Source: Talinum fruticosum (Eukaryota > Streptophyta > Magnoliopsida > Caryophyllales > Talinaceae). Taken from it: DNA of 64,000 nucleotides. Shown here in pieces: positions 21,124-32,745 of the stretch. The stretch lies in assembly GCA_021018815.1 (NCBI GenBank), contig JAITYX010000012.1:7117001-7181000 (forward strand), read 5' to 3'. The translations under genes were made by a program, and so were the position numbers. The first letter of the stretch is position 1, and every line of letters starts with the position of its first letter. Below the pieces are notes generated by a model, which saw only the letters and a list, made by a program, of their open reading frames with translations, ran no database searches and had not been told where the DNA came from.

Positions 21124-21875
21124 TCACTCTTCCGGAGGAGGCGAGGGAAATGGGGGAGGAACTTGGGGTCCATAGGAAACAAACCAATCCCGTAAGACGA
21201 TATAGAAATCACTCATACTATGCAAATATTGGTTCCGTGATGAAATCATGCCACGGATAGCAGCATGCTCCTCTTGTGCATACTCCCTAGAGGAGGCTTG
21301 TTCATCGTGAATCTCTTGAAGTGCAGTAGTGACATCCCTAAGGTTTAACAAAGTGGGAAGGGCTCTAGAAGAGGAGGAAGGGTTAGATTGGATCAAGTGG
21401 AACTTGTCCACCCTTAGGCTGAAAAGCAAGGTTGACCAGGTCATGTATGGTGGTTCGGGCAACATTGGGTAACTTCATGACACACCTATTTTGGTATTTC
21501 CAATGGATAGAACCACCTCTCATAGTAATGAACCGCATAGTAGACAGAGCAGTTTAATCCAACCTTTTAGACCCGGAATCCTAAAGTCTTCATTGAGCGA
21601 GTATTCCTAACGATTTAGCAATCATAGTAACAATACCTCCACAAATAATTTTTCCACTTTTACGATTTGCCACATCTTGCAAGTGAGTGATTAAAAATGA
21701 ATCGAGATCCATAGTGTTGGCATAATACATGTTACCCAAGAGAAATAAATCGACATTCTAAGCACATTCAAACTCTCCTCCCCGAGTGAAGGAACTCATC
21801 ATAAAAATGCATTCAACAACTCAAAAATAGGGTTCTTAATGTCCGTAGCCTTAGAATTAATAGAGTCATAATGAG
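21124..21875 (-). pseudogene. Athila third ORF, 3' part
   Basis: On the - strand it begins at the copia insertion with DSINSKATDIKNPIFELLNA and continues through LLGNMYYANTMDLDSFLITH, LQDVANRKSGKIICGGIV and TMIAKSLG, then MRFITMRGGSIHWKYQN, and a final open stretch (21465-21124) ending in a proline-rich tail and stop. S-K-A-T-x-I-x-N-P is a hallmark of the Athila ORF family. The protein's function is unknown; it sits where an env-like ORF is expected. It has at least three in-frame defects before 21465. Confidence 0.72.
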
Positions 21876-23447
21876 TGAAGGTTTGCTCGGGAGAGTCCGA
21901 GTCACCCTAGAGGGGGCTGAATAGGGTGATAGAAGTTTTTCGTGGAAACTTTAGCTCTTCCGTTTAAAACAAGACAGAGACAGATTCGAGTCGATCAACA
22001 GGGTCGAAAAGATTGGACTCGAAGGCTATTAAGTAGAATGAGCAAGAGTCTGTAAAAATGTCCGAGTCTAGAATGAACTCGGAAAGATAACACTTAGAGA
22101 TTACATGGAAACCCTCCTGGGCGGAAAACCACGGACCGTGCCAATCTAGACACGAAGTCAAATTCACTATTTTGAGTCCACAAAATACCGTGAACTGATC
22201 GAACCCGAGTTGTTCCCTTAGACAACTCTATACAAGTTTTCCTAGACTCGGAAATTCCCTTATCTCGATCTAGTACTTCCTAACCGAGATAACCCTTACA
22301 GCTAGGGACAACTAAGCTGAGTTAACCCTTACAGACTTAGTCAAGGGACCTTACGAGAGAATGTAAGAAAGAGTTTGTAATCGAGTACAAGACCTTACAA
22401 CTCAAAAAGTAAAGCATTACAGAGTGGGAGTTGTAAGTTGAAGATTGAAAGTAAATACAATAGCTTTGAGCAAGTATATGTATTAGCAATATGTTCGGCA
22501 ACCTTCAAGTCTTGTGAGATGGCTTCTATTTATAGATGACCAGGCAGAGTAGCCGTTATCTTCATCTCGCTGACTAAGAGTCCTCTCGTGACCGTTGATA
22601 GAAGCTTTCGAGTCACTCGAAAGTATCCGTTGTAATGTGAACGTTGGACAACGGTTTAACTCTCTTGGAAGTCCCAAAACCATTAGCGGTGTCTTGAAAG
22701 ATAAGGTGAAAACCACCGTTAAGCTTGGCGTTCCAGCTTTTCAGAATTGGAAACAGACAGCTCCGACACAATCTATCGGGACTGGAGCAGAGAAGGTGAA
22801 GAGCCATGCCTGCTGGTGATTTGACGTTCGAAGCCGATTACTTTTGTAGTTTGAAAAGTGTATCCTCGATTGAATAACCTACAAAAGTAAATCAATTTTG
22901 GTTCTCAAAGTATAAAATACTTTGGCCCAAGATTAGACACAGATAATAAAATAATTACGATAAATAAACCAACCGATTATCCGAGTCGAAACGAAATGGA
23001 ATTTTCCGAGTCCAATATCCATGATACTTAGAATTCCATCCGACTTAGTCTAAGCAAAGAATCAAGTTCGAGTAAAGAATATCGAGAGGATTAACTTGAT
23101 ATAGACTAAGCATGAAACAAGCTAAGAATACTGACTATAACAAAATAGGACTTATAACCACAAGTCGATTCCGAGTGAGAAAAGACGAAATAATAGTCTA
23201 TTCAATCTGCGATAAATGCGAGTGAAGTCGGACTCGTAACAAAGAGCCGCTTTTACGAGTCGCTTACGGATAAGCAAGAAATATAATAAGTAAGAGCTGT
23301 ATCACTTAGAAAAGATACTATTTTACTCGAAAGAAGTTTCGAGATACGGAGAATGCCTTGGAATCAAAACTCGTAGGTATGAGATTGTTATACCCGATTC
23401 CTTTTATACAACTCGAGAAAAGTATTGAGCGAGTGTCCGAGTCTTCA
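21876..23447 (-). repeat. 3' LTR of the nested SIRE-like element
   Basis: It starts TGAAGGTTTGCTCGG and ends GAGTCTTCA, giving TGAAG/CTTCA terminal repeats. It is about 1,572 bp and matches 31171-32745 over its whole length with scattered substitutions and small indels. On the - strand a TATA-like TCTATAAATAGAAG lies at 22522-22535, a likely core promoter. The CTATTCACCCCC-type word near its outer end is characteristic of this copia group. Confidence 0.9.
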
Positions 23448-23462
23448 ATCTCCCCTTTTTGA
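23448..23462 (-). promoter_or_regulatory. polypurine tract of the nested SIRE-like element
   Basis: On the - strand AAAAAGGGGGAGAT stands directly before the LTR start TGAAGACTCGG. Its position and purity fit the second-strand priming site of a copia element. Confidence 0.75.
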
Positions 23463-23868
23463 TGAAAGGCATTCCATACTTAAACAGAAACTTTGTTAGT
23501 AAAAAAATGATTCTCGAGTGAGATGAGATGAGTAAGGCATACTCAATGTATCGGAGCAATACTTAATGTATCGGAGCAAGAAGTAAAGTATGCTATATTA
23601 AGTAATTAACATTAACTCGAAAAAATATGTTAGCAATAATGAACTCGTAAATTAATAATGAAATGCATTAGTCCATTAAAATTCAAAAGGGCGGAAAAAC
23701 TCCCGTAAACAAGACAACAAGTTTTTCTGACTCTATTTCTCTATTTCTCCCCCTTGCCTTTCAAAGAAAAACAACAATAAAAAAAGAAGGGAAGAAAAGA
23801 GCAAGTAGTATAACTTAGATGTCCGGACAAGAAAAAAAATTTTAGAAAGAAGAAAACTCGGGACACCG
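23463..23868 (-). other. 3' untranslated part between env-like ORF and LTR
   Basis: It is noncoding AT-rich sequence between the third ORF and the polypurine tract. A near-duplicated word (AATGTATCGGAGCAA) occurs twice at 23545-23580. Confidence 0.45.
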
Positions 23869-25498
23869 AGGAATTGTGACTCGGTGCATGGCGCCTAGGA
23901 GGGAGAGGGAGATTTCGAGTGGAGGCGGAGGGAGCGGAGGTTCGCCGGCGCCGATATGATCTTGACGATGTGCTTGAGCACGGCGAAGGGGAACCGGGAT
24001 TATCGTCGGGGCTCGGCTCCGAGTGGCTGACCCGGAGTGAGTGGATCAAGGGGTTCTTCCCTTGGAACCTCGGTAGCCGGAGGGGCTGCTCTGTCCGACC
24101 CGTTGGAGTAGCGAGGTCTTCGACCCACTCGAGACTCGCCGTCCGAGCCGAGTACTCGCTATTTGAGCTTAGGGAGCGAGTCGACCCTCGCAGCTTCCCA
24201 CTCGCTTCTTCTTGGTGATCCTTCCCTTGCCCTGATGGACCTGCCTTAGCCGCAGTGGTCCTTGGTGTCCGCAGCCTTCTTCTTCTTCATCCTCGCCGTC
24301 CGAGGAGGTCGGACTCGGGCTCGAAGACGTTTTAGACGCGTCTCGAGTCATCTTGGTCCCGAGCCGCCTTGGACCGTCTCTCTCCGAGGAGCTCGACCAG
24401 CTCCTTCGCTCCTTTACCAATTCCCTCATCTCAAGAACTAGAGACTACTGCTCTCGAATTTGGGATTGACCAGTCTTGAGATTGATGGTCAGATTTTGGA
24501 GAACAGATTTGAAAGATCGGAGCATGTCTCCGAAATCGAAGACAGGGAGTTGATCTTGTCCATAAAAATAGGGGACAAGAGAGCAGACAGGGATTTTGAG
24601 GCACCCGACGTGGAGGCACCACCAGCTGGAGAAGGAAGGGAGAGAGGAGTTGATTTCGAGTCCGAGGCGGAGAAGGAGGCCTCGGCTCCGAGTTATGCAC
24701 CCGGACACCGAGTTCGCTTCCCGGTATTCGTACCCCTGCAGCTTCCTTTTGCCGACCACAACGGCAGCCTCTGCATACGGCGTTTGGGTCCGAGGGGAGA
24801 GGAACTTGGAATTGTTTGAAGACAAGGGTCGAAGAGCATCGAAAGGAAGGGAGGTGTTCTTCTTGGATTGGAGTTGAGCCGGTATAGCGGCCATCCGCTT
24901 AATGATGGAGGGGAAGAGGTCTACTCGTATCCCTCAAGGATGTCAAAGAGAGCTTTGAGATGCTTGGAGTTGGGGTTCTCCTTGCTGGAATGCCGTGAGA
25001 AAAAGGTTCTCATCAGCAGAAAGCACGTAAGGCGAGCTTCGACTTCAACCGAGTCACGTAAAAGTTTTTCCGGGACTCGGGGAACTCTTTGGCGTATTTT
25101 TCAAAGAAGTCGTCGGCGACTTCAGTGAAAGGAATGGGGTTGCTGTTCAAGAAGAGAGAGGAGACTTTGAACAAGCGATGGAGGAGAGAGGTGTTTAGAC
25201 GAACAGTTATGTTCCGAACCCTAGAGGTTAGAACATTTTCGGAGTGGGTGAGGTGAGAGTAGAACTCGAAACGAGTTCGGGATAGATGAACTCGCTGAAG
25301 CACATGAAGTTGTATGCTCCGATGGTTTGAATGTGGGACAACCAAGAAAATTTGGTTGTAGGAAAGAACTTGTCGTCCGAACACAAGGTGCTCGGGTGAC
25401 AATGGGTTTGGAAGGGGTAGAGCTTTCGGAGTTTTGGTGCGAGGCTTTTTGGAAGAGGAGGAGACCTGGAAGTCGGGATGGTTTCCTCTTTTAGGCAT
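23869..25498 (-). pseudogene. env-like third ORF of the nested SIRE-like element
   Basis: The likely start is the ATG at 25498 (MPKRGNHPDFQV), followed by a basic patch KKPRTKTPK that resembles a nuclear signal. The frame then stays open to 25013 and continues broken: R-x-V-H-N-S-E-P-R-P near 24700, an acidic stretch SDGEDEEEEG near 24300, and a serine/proline/arginine-rich tail near 23900. Position after RNase H and before the LTR matches the env-like ORF of SIRE/Maximus. I see no clear signal peptide or membrane segment. An upstream ATG at 25645 would add 49 residues rich in S and F; I prefer 25498 because the extra part looks like a CT-rich leader. Confidence 0.6.
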
Positions 25499-25732
25499 AT
25501 TGAGAGAAGGAAGGAAAGATGAAACTTTCGAGTAGGAAAGAGAAGGAGATGTAGAGGAGAAGAAACGAAAAGAAAATGTAGAAGAAGGAGATGAGAGCAA
25601 TCGTAACTTACGAGAGATGGCTTCTTCGACGCTTGCGACGATCAAGAATGACTGTTCACATAGTAATCTTCCGCGAGAGGTTTCGTTTGAGAGAGATGGA
25701 GTTTAGAGTATCGAGACGAAGATGAATAGACG

Positions 25733-25742
25733 CTATTTATAG
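25733..25742 (-). promoter_or_regulatory. internal TATA box upstream of the env-like ORF
   Basis: On the - strand CTATAAATAG matches the plant TATA consensus. It is about 235 bp upstream of the ATG at 25498, with a CT-rich leader between. A GTAAGT splice-donor word at about 25613 lies in that leader. Placement between pol and the third ORF suggests separate transcription of the env-like ORF. Confidence 0.5.
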
Positions 25743-26126
25743 AAAATAAGCGCGCCCGTCAACTATCCATTAAGTATAACTCCGTTCGACTCGGCTTGTC
25801 CATCAGTCACTAAAGACCGGTGTGACGGTTCTCTTCAATGGTTAAGATTTCATCGGTTAGAAATCCACGGCTAAAATCCGATCACAGCGCTCGAGAGAGA
25901 AAGAGAAGGATTTTAAAAAAATGATCCGAAACTCTCCACCGATCTAGAGATAGTTTCGAAAATTTGAAGTCCAAGTTTCTCTACGTCCGAGTTTGACTCG
26001 GATAGGTTTCGAGCGACTCGAAACACGATATGACTATTAGCCCAAGTATCACCGAATCAACCGAACTAATGGTTATTAATGATGAAGGCACATAACACGT
26101 AATTATGCAATAAGAATAGCACATAA

Positions 26127-27560
26127 TTAAGCATTTAACATACCAAGCTCATTCCGAATAAAGCAAAACCGATCTTCACCAAGAGGCTTGGTAAAGATAT
26201 CAGCTAGTTGAAGATTAGTAGGAATGAACTCGAAGTTCAATATCACCTTTTTCCGAGTGATCGCGCAGGAAGTGATATTCGACCTCGATATGCTTTGTTT
26301 TCGAATGCCGGACAGGGTTCTTGGTGATGCTAATTGCACTTTGGTTGTCACACTTGATAGGTACCGATTTGAATGATAGTCCAAGATCTCTCAAGTGTTG
26401 CTTTATCCAGAGAATCCGAGCGCAACAAGCTCCAAGCAGCAATATACTCAGCTTCAGCAGTAGATAGAGCTACCGAGTTCCGCTTCTTTGAGTGCCAAGA
26501 TATTAGGGATTGACCCTGAAATTCACACGCTCCGGATGTGCTCTTTCGATCAACTTTGTATCCTCGCGTAGTCCGCGTCTCGAGTATCTAGAAAGAGTCG
26601 GCTCGAGTTTCGGAATACCATAGACCTAAATTCCGAGTGCCCGCAAGATATCTCGAATATTCTCTTCACCGTAGTGAGATGTGATTCTTTTGGATTAGCT
26701 TGAAATCTTGCGCATAGACAGACACTAAACATTACATCCGGCCTACTGGAAGTAAGATATAGTAAAGATCCAATCATACCTCGATAGAGTTTCGATCTAT
26801 CGCTTTACCTTTCTCGTCCGAGTCAAGCTTTATGCCGCTACTCATGGGTGTAGATGCGTGCTTTGCATCTTGAAGTTTGTATTTCTTCAACAATTCCTTG
26901 GTATACTTAGATTGATGAACAAAGATTCCATCCTTGTCTTGTTTGATTTGTAAGCCAAGGAAGAAATTAAGTTCCCCATCATGCTCATTTGGAATTCTAG
27001 ACTCATCAACTCGTAAAATTCTCGCACGTAAACTCATTAGTAGCACCGAAAATAATATCATCAACAAAGATTTGAGCAATAAGGAAATCTTTCCCCTTGG
27101 TCTTTATGAAGAGAGTCTTGTCGATCCGACCTCTTTTAAAATCATTTTGAACCAAGAAGCTACTCAGCTCTTTCATACCAAGCTCGAGGTGCTTGTTTAA
27201 GACCATAGAGAGCCTTTTGAAGTTTGAAAACATGATTTGGAAATTTTGAGTTTTCAAAACCAGGAGGCTGCTCGACATAGACTTCTTCTTCAATAAAACC
27301 ATTGAGAAAAGCACACTTAACATCCATTTGATATAGTTTAATATGCATGCAGGATGCAAATGCCAACAAGTATTCTAATGGCTTCAATTCTGCTACTGGT
27401 GCAAAGGTTTCCCCACAATCAATTCCTTCTTCTTGATTATATCCCCGAGCCACAAGTCTAGCCTTATTTCGACTATTACACCATCCTCATCCAGTTTATT
27501 TTTGAAAACTCATTTGGTTCCTATAACTGGGTGGTCGAAGGTCGGTTGGTTAGAGTCCGG
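26127..27560 (-). pseudogene. copia reverse transcriptase and RNase H
   Basis: On the - strand ARGYNQEEGIDCGETFAPVA (27450) begins the core, followed by MDVKCAFLNGFIEEEVYVEQ, ALYGLKQAPRAWYER, and the catalytic VDDIIFGATNE (about 27065). FFLGLQIKQDKDGIFVHQSK, GSLLYLTSSRPDVMFSVCLC and the RNase H end CDNQSAISITKNPVRHSKTK then PTNLQLADIFTKPLGEDRF (to 26127) follow. This is a complete copia RT/RNase H in several frames, with at least five frameshifts. The DD of the active site is retained. The stop at 26127 closes pol. Confidence 0.88.
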
Positions 27561-27705
27561 ACTTGGTTTCTCTCGAATTGATTGAGTTCTTCTTGCATTG
27601 CCTCTACCCATTCAGGTTTATTAAGGGCCTCTAGTGCATTTTTGGGTTCATTTAATGAAATGAATGCAGTGAATGCACATAGATTATGTAGAGAGGAGTG
27701 AGTTC

Positions 27706-27957
27706 TTACCCCAGTGTTGATGTCGAGAGTATGTTCTCTAGTGGATGACTAGAAGTAAACTTGAATGCTTTACCTGTTCTCCGATTCACGAGATTTGTGG
27801 GTTGAACCACTTGATCTTGTTCCGAGTGATCTTCTTCATTGGCTTGTTCGTTCCGAGTGAGCTCTTGAGTTGTCGCATTCCGAGTTTCCTCGTTCCGAGT
27901 GACCTCATTTTGAGCAGTGTCGAGTCCGAGTCTTTGTAGTCTCGGCTTCATCATCAT
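27706..27957 (-). pseudogene. integrase-to-RT linker
   Basis: On the - strand it is an open stretch rich in N, E, T and Q (TRNEETRNATTQELTRNEQA), ending NLVNRRTGKAFKFTSSHPLE near the stop. This acidic, polar linker with a N-I-I-G-D-x-x-x-x-x-T-R-S-equivalent end (HPLENILS) is the usual spacer between copia integrase and RT. It has a repeated T-R-N-E unit. Confidence 0.6.
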
Positions 27958-27969
27958 CTCTACCGAGCT

Positions 27970-28900
27970 TCAGCTCGAGTATGATGACTCACTTGGCTTC
28001 TCCTGTTCAAACTCATCAAACACTACGTGGATGCTTTCTTCCACTTTGTTAGTTCTTTTGTTAAAGACACGATAAGCTTTATTATGAGAAGAGTAACCCA
28101 GAAAAGTACCTTCATCCGACCTAGCATCAAACTTGGTCGAGTGATTTTTACCATTATTGTGAATAAAACACTTGCAACCAAAGGGCTTAAAGTATGAGAT
28201 GTTTGGCCTCTTCCCTTTGTAGAGCTCGTAGGGTGTTTTCTTCGAATGGGTCCGATGAGGCATCTGTTTAAAATGTAGTTAGTCTGTGTTGATCGCCTCA
28301 ACCCGAAATAGTAAGGCAAATTGTGTTCAATCATCATCGTCCTTGCTATTTCTTCAAGGGTTCTGTTCTTTCTCTCTACTACTCCATTCTCGTTGAGGAG
28401 TTCTTGGTGCCGAGAAGTTGTGAGAGATTCCATTCCGATCGCAGAACTCGAGAATTCCGAGTAGTCGAACTCCCTTCCATGGTCGGTTCGAATCTTTTGA
28501 ATCTGAGTCCGAGACTCAACTTGAATCTTTCTACGAGCTTGCTCGAACTCCTTGAAGGCTTCATTTTTATGCTTGAGAAAACACACCCAGGTAAATCTTG
28601 AAAAGTCATCAATAATGACAAAAATGTAGGATTTACCTCCAAGGCGCTTTACTGGGATTTCACCACATAGATCCATATGTAGCAGTTCAAGCACCTTTCA
28701 TGTCAAAACAGTCTTGAGAGATTTGAATGAGGATCTCGACCTGTTTCCCCTTGTACATGCTTCACAAACTTTGTCTTTCTCAAAGACACGGTTAGGTAAA
28801 CCCCTAACTGCGACCATGAGATGCCAGCTTTTTGATAGTATGCATGCTAATATGACCTAATCTACGATGCCAAGACCATGAATCATCGTGAAGAGATGCT
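27970..28900 (-). pseudogene. copia integrase
   Basis: On the - strand the GAG-pre-integrase word SWHRRLGHISMHTIKKLASH (about 28870) is followed by the core: LLHMDLCGEIPVKRLGGKSY (28685), VIIDDFSRFTWVCFLKHK, IRTDHGREF (second D) and NENGVVERKNRTLEEIART (third catalytic residue E). A frameshift follows and the end reads RTHSKKTPYELYKGKRPNIS and FLGYSSHNKAYRVFNKRT. D, D and E are all present, so the loss is by frame changes rather than active-site mutation. Confidence 0.87.
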
Positions 28901-28901
28901 T

Positions 28902-29275
28902 TTAAGCAGGATAAATTCTGGCTTGGGTCGAAAGAGGAATGATATAAGTGTTACCGGATCTCTTACCCGAGAGCTTTATCTCTTTGGTGGTCTCATCCGA
29001 GATGTAGCACTTAGATTGAGTGAATCTTACCTCCCGGCCTTTGTCGCATAGCCGGGAGATGCTAAGAAAATTGTATTTTAGTCCTTTGACAAGGTAGACT
29101 GGGCTCACCAGATTGCTTCCATTTCCAATCTTGCCAATACCCACTATCTTGTCTTTCGCTGTCATCTCCAAAAGTCACTTTTCCTCCCTTGTATGATTCT
29201 AGCTCGTAAAAGAGTCCTTGGTAACCCGACATGTGTCGTGAACATCCGCTGTCCAGTACCAATGTCCTTTTGATC
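28902..29275 (-). pseudogene. copia aspartic protease
   Basis: On the - strand VLDSGCSRHMSGYQGLFYEL (29256) carries the catalytic D-S-G of copia proteases, followed by GGKVTFGDDS, a frameshift, then KDKIVGIGKIGNGSNLVSPV and LVKGLKYNFLSISRLCDKGR. The frame shift is in the middle of the domain, so no full protease can be read. Confidence 0.85.
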
Positions 29276-29289
29276 TTTTCTAAGTGACC

Positions 29290-31111
29290 TACAAAAACAG
29301 AGAGAATCTAACCCTTCTCACTTCCTCTAACGAACCCAAGAACATTCCTTATCGTGGTCCTTTTCGAGGAAGAAGGTGTTTCGGAACCCGATTTGAATGA
29401 CTTTGGGTTTTGTCGATTCTGAGTCTTCTTCTCGAGAGCCGAGTCCGTGTCTCTTTCTTTTGAAAACCTTTCCTTTTGAAACAGGAGAGAATGGTTTCTG
29501 TTTGTAAATAGTTCGGGCTTAGTCCTCCCTTCATTTCGTGAATGGGACCGTGCTCAGCTTTCCCGAACTTTACAGCTCTGGAATCCTTTTGAATAATTCC
29601 GAGTAGGAATTAGATTCTTCCTCTTTGTTGAAACTAAGACCTTCTTTTCGAAAAGAGACACATTGTGATCCTAAGAGCATGTCAAGGTTCTTCCGACCTT
29701 GAGTAAACTTTAAAACCGGATCTTGAGACTCAGTGAGCTTCCCTTTTAGTTGCTCATTTTCTTTCCTGAGCAGCTCGGACTCGGCCTCATTAGATTGAGC
29801 ACTAGTCTTGAGTTCTCTCGAATGAGAGTCTCAGTTTTTCTAATTCATTTTTCAAAGAAGTGCTCTCGAAGTGATTAACTCAAGTTGTTCTTTGAATTGC
29901 GAAGAATCGAATTGGACTTTTCTTCCAAAGTAAAAATATACTTAGCTAAATCAACTTTGGAGAACTTAAGAAAGTATTTGATTACCTCCCGAGGATTTGT
30001 TTCCTCATTGTCCGAGTCTCGAGTCCGACTCTGTTCGACTTCCGAATCGAAATTGCCATCGGACATTTCGAGTCATCTCGAGTCCTCATCATCTTCCGAT
30101 GAATCCTCATCACTCCATGTTGCCATCATGGCTTTCTTCTTCTTTCTGTCCCTTTTTCTTTTTGGACAGTCCTTAACTATGTGGTCTTTGCTGCCACATT
30201 CGAAACAACCGTAATTCTTAGTCAAAGAAAATTTAGACGGGTAAGTAAACTTACCTTTTCTGTCTTTCTTATCTTTCTTGTAGAATTCTTCTTTTGGCCT
30301 TTTGTCCCATCTTTTGTGCTTCATCATTCTCTTGAAGCCTCTTGCAATAAGTGCCATGGGATCGTCTTCCGAGTCGAAGAGCTCGATTTGCTTCTTTGGA
30401 TTCCGAGGCTTTCGATGCTAAGTTTCTTTTGGTACTGCCCTCAAGCATCCTTTTCTTCTAGATGGATCTCATGAGTTAGAAGCTTTTCGATGAGCTCGTT
30501 TGGCTTTAAGAGTGAAAGGTTCTCAGCCTCCTCTATGGCCGTCACCTTCGGACCCCATCGTCTCTTAGGTAGGCTTCGAGAATTTTCCAGGCACATTTCT
30601 TCATGGGAGATTTTCTTTCCCGGAGATTTGAGATTATTGGTAATCTCAGTGAAGCGAATGAACATCTCGAGTAATGTTCTCCTCTCGGCTCCATTTTGTA
30701 AAGCTCATATTTATGAAGATACTCGACCGATCTTTGCTTGTCTTACCCGACTTGTACCTTCGTAGGTGTTGACTAAAGTATCCCACACCTCTTTAGCAGA
30801 GTCACCGGTAGAGACTCGATTATATTCTTCTCGAGCTTATGGCGCACATAAGGATGTTCATTGCTTTGAAGTTCTTTCGAACTTCTCTGCTTCTCCGGTG
30901 TGAACTCAGCCTTCGTCTTGGGAATGATTCTCAATTCATCTGTCTTCATTAGAATGTAGTTTCCTTGTTGTATGATTTCCCATACCTCTTCATCATGATC
31001 CATAAGAAAACATTCCATGATCTTCTTCCAGTGCCCAAAGTTTGATCCTTTGAATTTTGGTGGCCTGTTGGAAGATCTTCCTTCATTGAACTCTCCGGTG
31101 TTCCGAGCCAT
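29290..31111 (-). pseudogene. copia gag
   Basis: On the - strand it starts at 31111 with MARNTGEFNEGRSSNRPPKF and NFGHWKKIMECFLMDHDEEV, the usual SIRE-type gag start (R-P-P-x-F-x-G-x-N-F-x-x-W). The 30665-30441 part reads LLKPNELIEKLLTHEIHLEE, and 30357-30073 holds the zinc knuckle CFECGSKDHIVKDC, a full CX2CX4HX4C. A charged C-terminal region with coiled-coil character follows (30066-29820), then a basic region to 29290. There are several frameshifts. The start was chosen because it lies just inside the primer-binding site and matches the family. Confidence 0.85.
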
Positions 31112-31154
31112 TTGATCTTTAAACCTTTGGATTATTAGATTCTTTCGAAAGGCT

Positions 31155-31170
31155 AGGCTGTGATACCAAT
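31155..31170 (-). promoter_or_regulatory. primer-binding site of the nested SIRE-like element
   Basis: On the - strand ATTGGTATCACAGC follows the LTR end CCTTCA directly. TGGTATCA-AG is the copia site complementary to the 3' end of initiator tRNA-Met, with one change here. Confidence 0.8.
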
Positions 31171-32745
31171 TGAAGGTTTGCTCGGGAGAGTCTTAGTCAC
31201 CCTAGAGGGGGGTGAATAGGGTGATAGAAGTTTTTCGTGGAAACTTTAGCTCTTCTGTCTAAAATAAGACAGAGACAGACTTTGAGTCGATCAATAGGGT
31301 CGAAAAGATTGGACTCGGAAGGCTATTAAGTAGAATGAGCAAGAGCCGTAAAAATGTCCGAATCTAGAATGAACTCGTAAAGATAAAACTTAGAGATTAC
31401 GTGGAAACCCTCCTGGGGCAGAAAACCACGGACCGTGCCAATCTAGACACAAAGTCAAATTCATTATTTTGAGTCCACAAAATACCGTGAACTGACCGAA
31501 CCCGAGTTGTTCCCTTAGACAACTCTATACAAGTTTTCCTAGACTCGTAAATTCCCTTATCCGATCTAGTACTTCCTAGCCTAGATAACCCTTATAGCTG
31601 GGGACAACTAAGCTGAGTTAACCCTTACAGACTTAGTCAAGGGACCTTACAGAGAATGTAAGAAAGAGTTTGTAATCGAGTACAAGACCTTACAACTTAG
31701 AAAGTAAAGAATTACAGAGTGGGAGTTGTAAGTTGAAGATTGAAAGTAAATACAATAACTTTGAGCAAGTATATGTATTAGCAATATGTTCGGCAACCTT
31801 CAAGTCTTGTGAGATGGCTTCTATTTATAGATGACCAGGCAGAGTAGCCGTTATCTTCATCTCGCTGACCGAGAGTCCTCTCGTGACCGTTGATAGAAGC
31901 TTTCGAGTCACTCGAAAGTATCCATTGTAATGTGAACGTTGGACAACGGTTTAACTCTCTTGAAGTCCCAAAACCATTAGCGGTGTCTTGAAAGATAAGG
32001 TGCAAACCACCGTTAAGCTTGGCGTTCCAGCTTTTCAGAATTGGAAACAGACATGCTCCGACACAATCTACTGGGACTGGAGCAGAGAAGGTGAAGAGCC
32101 ATGCTCGCTGGTGATTTGACGTTACGAGCCTAGGCTACTTTTGTAGTTTGAAAAGTGTATCCTCGATTGAATAACCTACAAAAGTAAATCAATTTTGGTT
32201 CTCAAAGTATAAAATACTTTGGCCCAAGATTAGACACAGATAATAAAATAATTACGATAAATAAACCAACTGATTATCCGAGTCGAAACGAAATGGAATT
32301 TTCCGAGTCCAATATCCATGATACTCGGAATTCCATCCGACTTAGTCTAAGCAAAGAATCAAGTTCAAGTAAAGAATATCGAGAGGATTAACTTGATATA
32401 GACTAAGCATGAAACAAGCTAAGAATACTGACTATAACAAAATAGGACTTATAACCACAAGTCGATTCTCGAGTGAGAAAAGACGAAATAATAGTCTATT
32501 CAATCTGCGATAAATGCGAGTGAAGTCGGACTCGGAACAAAGAGCCGCTTTTCGAGTCGCTTATAGATAAGCAAGAAATATAATAAGTAAGAGCTGTATC
32601 ACTTAGAAATGATACTATTTTACTCGAAAGAAGTTTCGAGATACGAGAGAATGCCTTGGAATCAAAACTCTGTAGGTATGAGATTATTATACCCGATTTC
32701 TTTTATGCAACTCGGAAAAGTATTGAGCAGATGTCCGAGTCTTCA
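31171..32745 (-). repeat. 5' LTR of the nested SIRE-like element
   Basis: It starts TGAAGGTTTGCTCGG and ends GAGTCTTCA like its partner, about 1,575 bp. Over most of its length it matches 21876-23447 base for base, with a scatter of CG-to-TG-like changes and one-base indels. The TATA-like TCTATAAATAGAAG word is retained at 31822-31835. Confidence 0.9.

Larger units (their letters stand above)
21876..32745 (-). mobile_element. complete SIRE/Maximus-type copia element nested in Athila
   Basis: A 10.87 kb Ty1/copia element with both LTRs (21876-23447 and 31171-32745). On the - strand it has a primer-binding site, gag, protease, integrase, RT, RNase H, an env-like third ORF and a polypurine tract in the order expected of SIRE/Maximus. 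Flanking 5-mers are ATGAG on the left and ATGAA on the right, a target-site duplication with one change. LTRs look very similar by eye, so this is the youngest insertion in the window. All ORFs contain frameshifts, so it is not autonomous as it stands. Confidence 0.88.
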
